Positions 57,711 through 64,000 of a DNA stretch of 64,000 bases are shown piece after piece. The stretch is from Lycorma delicatula (lineage: Eukaryota > Arthropoda > Insecta > Hemiptera > Fulgoridae). The position numbers and the translations under genes are program-made. The notes below the pieces were generated by a model. The model worked only from the letters and a program-made list of their open reading frames with translations. It was not told where the DNA came from and did not search any database. The first letter of the stretch is position 1. Every line of letters begins with the position of its first letter. The stretch covers positions 122,711,324 through 122,775,323 of the forward strand of contig NC_134460.1 in NCBI RefSeq assembly GCF_047948215.1, written 5' to 3'.

Positions 57711-57889
57711 ACTCTCCTCATAACAGGACAATCAAATTTATTACAAACAGTATTCTGTATAACCATTGCTTATTTTACGACAGTTCATACACAATATTTA
57801 GAATACATTTAATATAAATACACTTTTTTTTTTACGTTAGAGGAGAGAAAATCTGCTACCAGACGGCCCAGCAGCCCATATTGGGTGTG

Positions 57890-57914
57890 TGAGGTTTCCC
57901 GCTTATGCGGGAAC
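57890..57914 (-). other. Hairpin in R1-like LINE 3' UTR
   Basis: On the minus strand GGTTCCCGC, four-base loop, GCGGGAAACC, with a single unpaired base. It lies just after the TTTTTAGTAG segment and may be a recognition structure for the element's own reverse transcriptase. Confidence 0.6.
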
Positions 57915-58285
57915 CTACTAAAAACCCTCCCACCCTGCACCACGTGGTGATGGTAACACCATAACGTATGCCATCATCACCACGCATGTCTTCGTGAACT
58001 CCCGGCATCGTCCTCAGGTGACGGCTTTCAGCGTCCCCCGGGGGTACCCAGCAGCGACGATCCTGTTGGACTTCTGCTGCCACTCCCGGAGGCTGACTTT
58101 CCACTAGCACCCTTGGATTTACTTCCTGTTCTCAGTTCCGTGCTTCTTTTTCCAACGTTTTAGTTAACACTCTTCTTAACTAACTACTACAACGGTTCCA
58201 CTCATCTTTCAAACCGAGGATATTAACCGTAATCTCCTCTGGGTACTCCCAGAGGAATGAGTACTCCATCCTCCATCTAAGGCAC

Positions 58286-58315
58286 CTTAAAAATGTGTGT
58301 TCACACATTTTTAAG
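58286..58315. repeat. Perfect 14-bp inverted repeat, 2-nt loop, in R1-like LINE
   Basis: CTTAAAAATGTGTG at 58286-58299, TT, exact reverse complement at 58302-58315. It breaks the reading frame of copy B. Confidence 0.96.
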
Positions 58316-59016
58316 TGTGAACCACATCGTCATGTTCCTCAAAATATAGACACCTAGGTGTCTCTTCGCGTGGAGGTAGACATTGAAGAATCCACGTCCC
58401 ATCAGCCACTGGGTCATCCAAAAGTCCACCTTTCCGTGCTCCCTGTTTAACCAGGTCCTGATGCAAGGAATTAAGCGATGTGTCTATCAGCCCATGCGAT
58501 CATAATCCCATCTCTCTTGCCATTTTCTCATTAGCTCATATATGACCACCTTCAAATCTTCGCCCCGATATCTGACCAGCCTCTCTGCTCTGTCATTAGA
58601 TCTAATGCAGGCATTCCGATGATAATCAGCATTGCTGCAAGCAACGTTGTTCGATAGGCTTGTGCAACCCGCACCGCCATTCACCGATAAACAGTGTGTA
58701 CACGTGCTCTGTTACGCTTAATTCCTAGGGCCATGTGCAATTGAAAATTATAAACATTTTTTTAGAAATTGCCTTAATAACGTATCTTTTTCTTTAAAAA
58801 CAAGGATTGAATGATATTAATTTTTTATGATAAAAACCAACGTAAACTGTTTTTAAATTTCTATCACTCTTTCAGATATTTCACTCCCTTATATCTATCC
58901 ATCTTTCATCGGATATTTTTAAACATTTTCTAAAATTCATTTTACAAAATTCTCCACTACCACAACTCATTTCATGACTAAAAGTTAAACCCATTCCTAA
59001 AATAAAAAATCTGATA

Positions 59017-59755
59017 TGGACTCCATATGAATTTCTTGTACGCCTACTAAATTACTTAGACACATTTTTTGTTGCACTTCATTTAAACTTATTTCGTTTG
59101 AAAGAGAGATACGATCCTGCAATTCTTTAATAAAGCGGATAGTTACACAATTGCTGAAACTAGAGAACGTGTACATAAATTAAGACCAGAAGAATTGTAT
59201 CAAAGTAGAGAACGATTAAATGATCGGCAACAAAAAATAAAAAAAGGAAATGAAGATTAATTTCGATTTAGGGAGAATATTGTCCTACAATGTCAGAAGA
59301 GTAATGATCTAAAAGATAAGAAATTTTTGCAATTTATTGAAGTCGGGCATGTATGCTATGTTATGTTTTCATGTGAGGGTCTATTTTTCAATCATTCTGT
59401 AGTTAAGTTTAATGTAGATAAAATTAAACAGAAATTCCAGAGTAATTAAATAAAATTAAACAGAAATTAAACTGGAAAATCCAAAAATACTACGATTTTA
59501 AATTATAATTTTCAATTAATATTAAATAATCAAATGTTTTACCAATTCTATTACATATACACATATGTAATAATGCCGATTAAATTACATATATACACAT
59601 TTTTAAAAGTATATAAAATTTTATTTCATTAATAACTTACGATTTTTTTAATCTTTTGTTATTGTTATTGAATTATTAGTTATTGTAAAAATCATTTTAA
59701 ATTCACGGGTTAATATATTAATAAATCAATATATTTAAATTAAAAAAAAATTCTC
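59017..59755 (-). repeat. Family H element, copy 5, partial, with an insertion
   Basis: The left part, 59005-59069, is the 3' end in minus orientation, with hairpin CATATGG-AGT-CCATATG and TTCTTGTACGCC. The match resumes at about 59583 (TTAAATTACATATATACACA) and runs to 59755. Between them lies 0.51 kb of unrelated sequence bounded by the similar segments AAATTACTTAGACACATTTT and AAATTACATATATACACATT. Confidence 0.55.
59114..59449 (+). pseudogene. Unknown 112-codon frame with one internal stop, inside family H copy 5
   Basis: Read from 59114 the frame stays open except for one TAA at 59258. It is hydrophilic at first (ETRERVHKLRPEELYQSRER) and then mixed (KKFLQFIEVGHVCYVMFSCE). I do not recognise it. 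No ATG is placed at the start. It could be an exon of a retrogene or part of an unknown element carried by the insertion. Codon use is AT-rich like its surroundings. Confidence 0.35.
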
Positions 59756-59759
59756 ATCG

Positions 59760-60550
59760 TTACCAAATCTCTTTCAATTAACTAAATTTTCATACTCCTG
59801 TAAGGAATTTGTTTACATTTATGAAAGAAAGCTATCTGGCAACATTGAGCAGCTTACTCGAAGCAGTATCAATTAAAAAATTCTGTTAATCATAATTTCA
59901 CATTACCTTTTAACTAACCCTTTCAATTAAATTTACAACAATATTTTTTTTTTATAACAAAGTCAACACAGTATGTTGAACATGCTACGAGTTGTATTTG
60001 TAGAGATAAAAAATAATTTGTCTTCTTAAAAAACAACATAAAATTGGAATATACTCTATGAGAATCTGAAGATTCATCTATTTTTATTCATTCAGCTAGG
60101 TTGAAAAAAAAAGAAAAAAAAATGGTTTGCCAAAGTAAGATCTACTGAGTTATAGTTTAAAATACAGGCACTCTTTTTGTATTTAACAACAAAAACCTCC
60201 GTGTACAAACTTTTTATAGATACTCAACAAATGTAAAATTGAACCGTTTAAATATTTATGCATATACTTTGTTTTAAATTTGTTTTCCTTTTCCAAGGTA
60301 TTTACTCTCAAACTCTACCGCACATATCGGGTACAAAAAACAAGAACAGGTGCAGATGTATAATATTTTCTTTTTTCTTTCTCTGATCGGGAAGACTGGG
60401 TTCCCCGCTTTTAGAAATATATTAGTACTTTTTAGAAAATTGCTTTTAGATTTATTTATATACAGAATATTAATGTAATATAACTAACCCTTATATAACC
60501 TTTCAATAAATAAAAAAATAAAAATGGAATTTAATAAATCTCCTATCTAA
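59760..60550. other. AT-rich sequence, no gene seen
   Basis: Nothing recognised. Confidence 0.4.
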
Positions 60551-60554
60551 AAAC

Positions 60555-61135
60555 GATTCACTATGAGCCCATCACGACCCTAAGTTCCTATTAGGGAGCG
60601 GCTCAGAAACTTTAAATATGAAAGGACAGGATTCTGATACATTATTTTAAAAGCATTAAAAAACCTTCAGGCTACCAAGACAAAAACCAAAATGACTGTT
60701 ATTAAATATTTTTCAGTGTTAATTTTAAAGTGGCCTAGTCAATTCAAAGAAATGTCCCCATACCGAAAAATAGTTCCTCTTGGTATGAGTGCATTTGCTG
60801 AATTTATTTATTTTTAATGTTTTACTGTTGAGCAGTTATTTAAAAGGTACTGTACACAACTTTATAACTTCAGTTGTTTTATTTTATTTTATTTAGGCGG
60901 CCATTTTATTTATGATTGTCATAGCCCGAAGTTTTTAACGTCAATATATTTTTTTTTACAATGATTAATCACAATTTTTTCCTTCAAATTAAAAATTTTA
61001 GAGTTGCTCTTCTTGGGTGTATGGCGTTTAATGGTCTCATATCAAAAACTAAATCGTTTTAAGGCAAAAGCATTTGCTAAATGTCATTTTTCTACGTTTT
61101 ATTGTTGAATGGTTTTTTTATGACTTACTACATTA
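60555..61135 (+). repeat. Family G dispersed repeat, copy 2
   Basis: GGCGGCCATTTT then TGTCATAGCCCGAAGTTTTT, TGGTCTCATATC, AAAGCATTTGCTAAAT, TTGTTGAATGG. Same orientation and order as copy 1, about 3.4 kb away. Confidence 0.6.
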
Positions 61136-61421
61136 ACACTTTGTAGTTGCGTTGACATTTTTCGCATGCTATAAAATTAATCTGTTATTATAAAAAAGAG
61201 AACGGGTAAGTAATTGTAGTGATTGTAGTAATTGTCTGCCTGTAGTTGCTGCAAAGATAAACTTGATGGTAAATAAATAAACAGTCATGTAAACGCAATA
61301 AAAAGTATTAAACAACCATTTTTACCATTAACCGTAAACATTATATTTTAAAATACTAGTCGTTGATATTTCCTTTTTCCGCTTTTATATTGTCTTATTT
61401 TCCTCTTATTTATAATTTACT

Positions 61422-62455
61422 AGTGGACCCGGCACCGCTTCGCTACTGCCATTATATTTATCACAGTTCAAACCTCACCAATCTCACTACTATATAAATC
61501 ATTAAAAAAACGTACTAATAAATAACCTAAAACTTCTTTTACTAGATTTAATGTCATATATATCGAGAGATATCGTCTATATCGATCGTTATCTATGTCA
61601 ATATCGACTTGCTTAGACAGTTATTAAGTGATTAAATAACATGTTTTTAAATTATTATATTACTAGCTCCCCATCGCATCTTTGCTCGCGGTATATGGTT
61701 ACTTGCGTTTCCCGTAGCTGTCAATCTTTCTATTTTATATTTACTAGTCAAGTAACCGGAGGCAGGTGCAGCCAGTCAAACATACAGTAACACTGGTAAT
61801 GGCAGAGTTGGTTGAGCCACAGCGCTGTATATCTTCGCACCCCTTAAAAAAATTTTAAATACCCGAAAACGGTTTTTAAATATTTATCTGAAGAGTGTTT
61901 TCAAGTCCAAATTTACTGAATATCTTGTTTACTGTAATCGGGATTGGGAAAATTTACAATCATTGTTCAAAATATTTTTCCCTTTCTTCATCATCTTTCA
62001 AGGTAGAATTTAAAAAAGCTAGAAATTAGAAATTGGTTTATTGACGTGTAGATTACATTCACCAAAAATCAGGTTGATTTCTTCACCGAGAAATTAAAAA
62101 AAAATAACAGGGTTTCAAAAAAAAATCAAAAATCTATTTTTAACCTTGAAACTCGGAATTTCAAAAATCTAGAATTGGTTTGAGATATTCATAATCATTC
62201 AGTTCAAATCAGCTCAATCAGTGATAGACACAGTTTACAATTCATTAAAGTTTGTGCTTCAACCGAAAAATCTTCACTACTGCATATATATATATATTTA
62301 ATCGAAGTTTTGCGAGATGAAATATATCTAAAGACCTACTCAGTTATGCCAAGAAACATGGGTAAAAATTTGGTTGCGATTGATCGAATATTTTTTTCCT
62401 TACCCCAAACTAACAAAAACTGTCTTACTCTTTATTTAATAGTATAGATTAAATA
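61422..62455 (+). repeat. Putative non-autonomous element with two related starts (family F)
   Basis: ACTAGTGGACCCGGCACCGC then TTCGCTACTGCC at 61422 and ACTAGCTCCCCATCGCATCT then TTGCTCGCGGTA at 61662 look like two copies of the same beginning, the first truncated after about 230 bp. The interior is non-coding. It ends near 62455 with TTTAATAGTATAGAT. Similar starts with GACCCGGC are common in insect repeats, by recall only. Confidence 0.4.
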
Positions 62456-62469
62456 TTATGAAACTAATA

Positions 62470-64000
62470 ACATGTAAACACTTCCGGAACAAATAATAAT
62501 AAATTGTGAAATTTTCAGCAGTTAAGCAGTTTTTCAGTTGTTAGGGCACACATAAAACGATGATCGTCTTTTATTTATATAGATTACATGACAAAGTATA
62601 CGATTCTGTTAAATGATAAATTGTGTACCGCACGATTTTTTAAGTAAGTGTAAAATGAGTGCAAAAATAATTGAATATAGGTTATACGAGTATAAGAAAT
62701 TATTTATAAAAATAGTTAGTAAAGCAGTAAAAGTAGAAAGATATAAAAAATTAATTAAATACAAATATTAAAGTTTAAATAGGAAAATTATTTTCTTTTA
62801 ACTTTTTATTTTTTTTTTTAATATAGTTAGGATTTTTTTTTTACAAAGGAAACATTTACGATTGATTTTATTTCAATTTGTAATGCCAAACATTCTGGAT
62901 TATGTTACGTGATTTTAAATGAATTTCTATTAGAGAAGCTAGAGAGGAAATAAAATAGCAGTGGAAAAACAGGTGTAGGGTAAAGAAGAAATAATAATAA
63001 TCATAATAAATTTACAAATAAAGTATTGGGAATACTTATATAAAAACTACGTGAACAATACCAGCTGTGCAAATCCCACAATAAGCGAACACTGAGTGAC
63101 GCATGCGAAGTTAATAAGACTTAGATCGCAGTTCCCAGGGATTATTGCAAAAGCAATTTGTTAAAAACTGACAGTTGTACTTGTTAGTGTGTATAATATT
63201 GTTATTAAACCAACCATTTTTAAACGAATAATTTTTTAAACCTGTTATTACATTCTAATTTATTTTTTATTTTTTACTGTGCTGAGTTGGAGTATACAAG
63301 GCGATCATTCATCAGTTATGAATTGCATAGAAGTATGCGATAAATGTCATTCAAAAAAATCCTTAGTCTTAATACTTTCCAAGACCTTACACTTTTAGTC
63401 GTTCAGCAATTATATGATTATAGAATTTTGGAATGGTTGGCACTAAAACCCAGAAAGCATGAATAGAGAGAGATAAATGTGACAGGAGGTCAGGAAGAAA
63501 CCTAAATAGTAAAATTTTTATAGTTTTTCAAAAGACAGAATTCATTTATGATTATAGTGCCACCAAAACTGTATAATTTGTTATATTTGCGATATATTGA
63601 TATATGCTGTTATAACAGTTAATAGGAGGGGAAGTGTAGATATTGATAAAAAAAATCTAAAAAATGGTATTTTTAAAAATTTTTAGCCTTAAGGAGATAA
63701 TTTAAAAGAAACAATTTATATTTCAATTCAAAATGACGATGGTCTAAGAGCTGAAAAATGAGAGAAACACATTTAATTTGCTGGTATGGTGGATTTTCAC
63801 TTTTTTAATTATTTTTAATAAGCTATATTCTCTTTTATGGAAATTAATTTTAAATTCATAATTTTCTTTAAAAGTTTATTATAAAGCTCCTTTTTCTTAG
63901 AAAGTAAATTAACCAAACACAGTTTATTCTTGCCAGCTATTATTATTACTATTATTATTATTATTAAATAAGCTCTACGTTAGCAAGAGGTTAAAATTAG
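62470..64000. other. AT-rich sequence, no gene seen
   Basis: Another ATAGAT-type end (TTTATTTATATAGATTACAT) occurs at about 62569. No coding motif. (ATT)n near 63940-63965. Confidence 0.4.

Larger units (their letters stand above)
57822..58745 (-). mobile_element. R1-like LINE, C-terminus and 3' UTR, copy B
   Basis: Minus strand. 58487-58684 encodes RGEDLKVVIYELMRKWQERW, then after a stop GRxxHR-type, NREHGKVDFWMTQWLMGRGF and FNVYLHAKR (58370-58450) with frame changes, then LRNMTMWFT. A perfect inverted repeat at 58286-58315 interrupts the next stretch, which resumes as MEDGVLIPLG. The 3' UTR contains GGGTTTTTAGTAGG then a hairpin GGTTCCCGC-ATAA-GCGGGAAACC and ends in A(10) at about 57823-57832. 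Shares WQERWD and tail style with copy A. Confidence 0.75.

Noticed and set aside
58487..58684. Host gene encoding a 65-residue Arg-rich protein
   Set aside because: WQERWD and its surroundings place it in the R1-like LINE C-terminus.
1..64000. CRISPR array or bacterial defence system
   Set aside because: No regularly spaced direct repeats with unique spacers; the tandem structures are microsatellites, an 87-bp duplication and a degraded 155-bp array.

Overview
This window looks like a gene-free block of an AT-rich, transposon-dense insect genome. Supporting signs are tRNA-derived SINEs with poly(A) tails and target-site duplications, RTE-, R1-, I- and Jockey/CR1-like LINEs, IS630-Tc1-mariner and piggyBac-like transposase remnants, long (GT)n and (TA)n tracts, and no bacterial-type operons. 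A hemipteran, possibly a planthopper, is my guess from remembered resemblance of the repeats; it is not proven here. I found no convincing host gene. Every recognisable coding stretch is a decayed mobile-element gene.

Layout. 0.8-1.5 kb: a short non-coding element with hairpins at both ends (family H), also at 25.8, 33.8, 42.5 and 59.0 kb. 2.8-3.2 kb: LINE RT remnant. 3.8-8.1 kb: two RTE-like LINE copies in opposite orientation. 8.1-8.5 kb: a SINE inside a SINE. 9.5-12 kb: R1-like LINE 3' end abutting a mariner. 12.5 kb: GC-rich repeat D. 14.0-14.9 kb: a second mariner. 18.6 and 21.1-23.0 kb: more RTE-type pieces. 24.4-25.5 kb: two LINE scraps and a SINE. 26.9-28.4 kb: a possible inverted-repeat element with a 57-codon reading frame, next to a palindromic mariner. 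29.4-31.2 kb: mariner carrying three SINEs. 32.2-39.4 kb: R1 and D scraps, three RTE copies, and a LINE split by a 0.9 kb block. 40.0-40.8 kb: piggyBac-like transposase. 41.3 and 43.6-45.7 kb: further LINEs, the latter an I-like ORF2 with RT and RNase H remains. 46.7-48.9 kb: decayed LINE, then an IS630-type transposase. 49-54 kb: mostly AT-rich sequence. 54.4-55.9 kb: SINEs in and beside a second IS630-type transposase. 57-61 kb: family G repeats, an R1-like LINE end, and a family H copy that holds an unknown reading frame.

The elements act on one another rather than forming a pathway. The LINEs would supply reverse transcriptase for SINE spread. Two SINE families share one 3' tail, implying a common LINE partner, whose matching tail is not among the LINEs seen here. 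Nested insertions give a relative chronology. The most striking recurring signal is a set of near-perfect inverted duplications with short loops, several lying at retroelement truncation points, as expected from snap-back or template-switch events during DNA synthesis.
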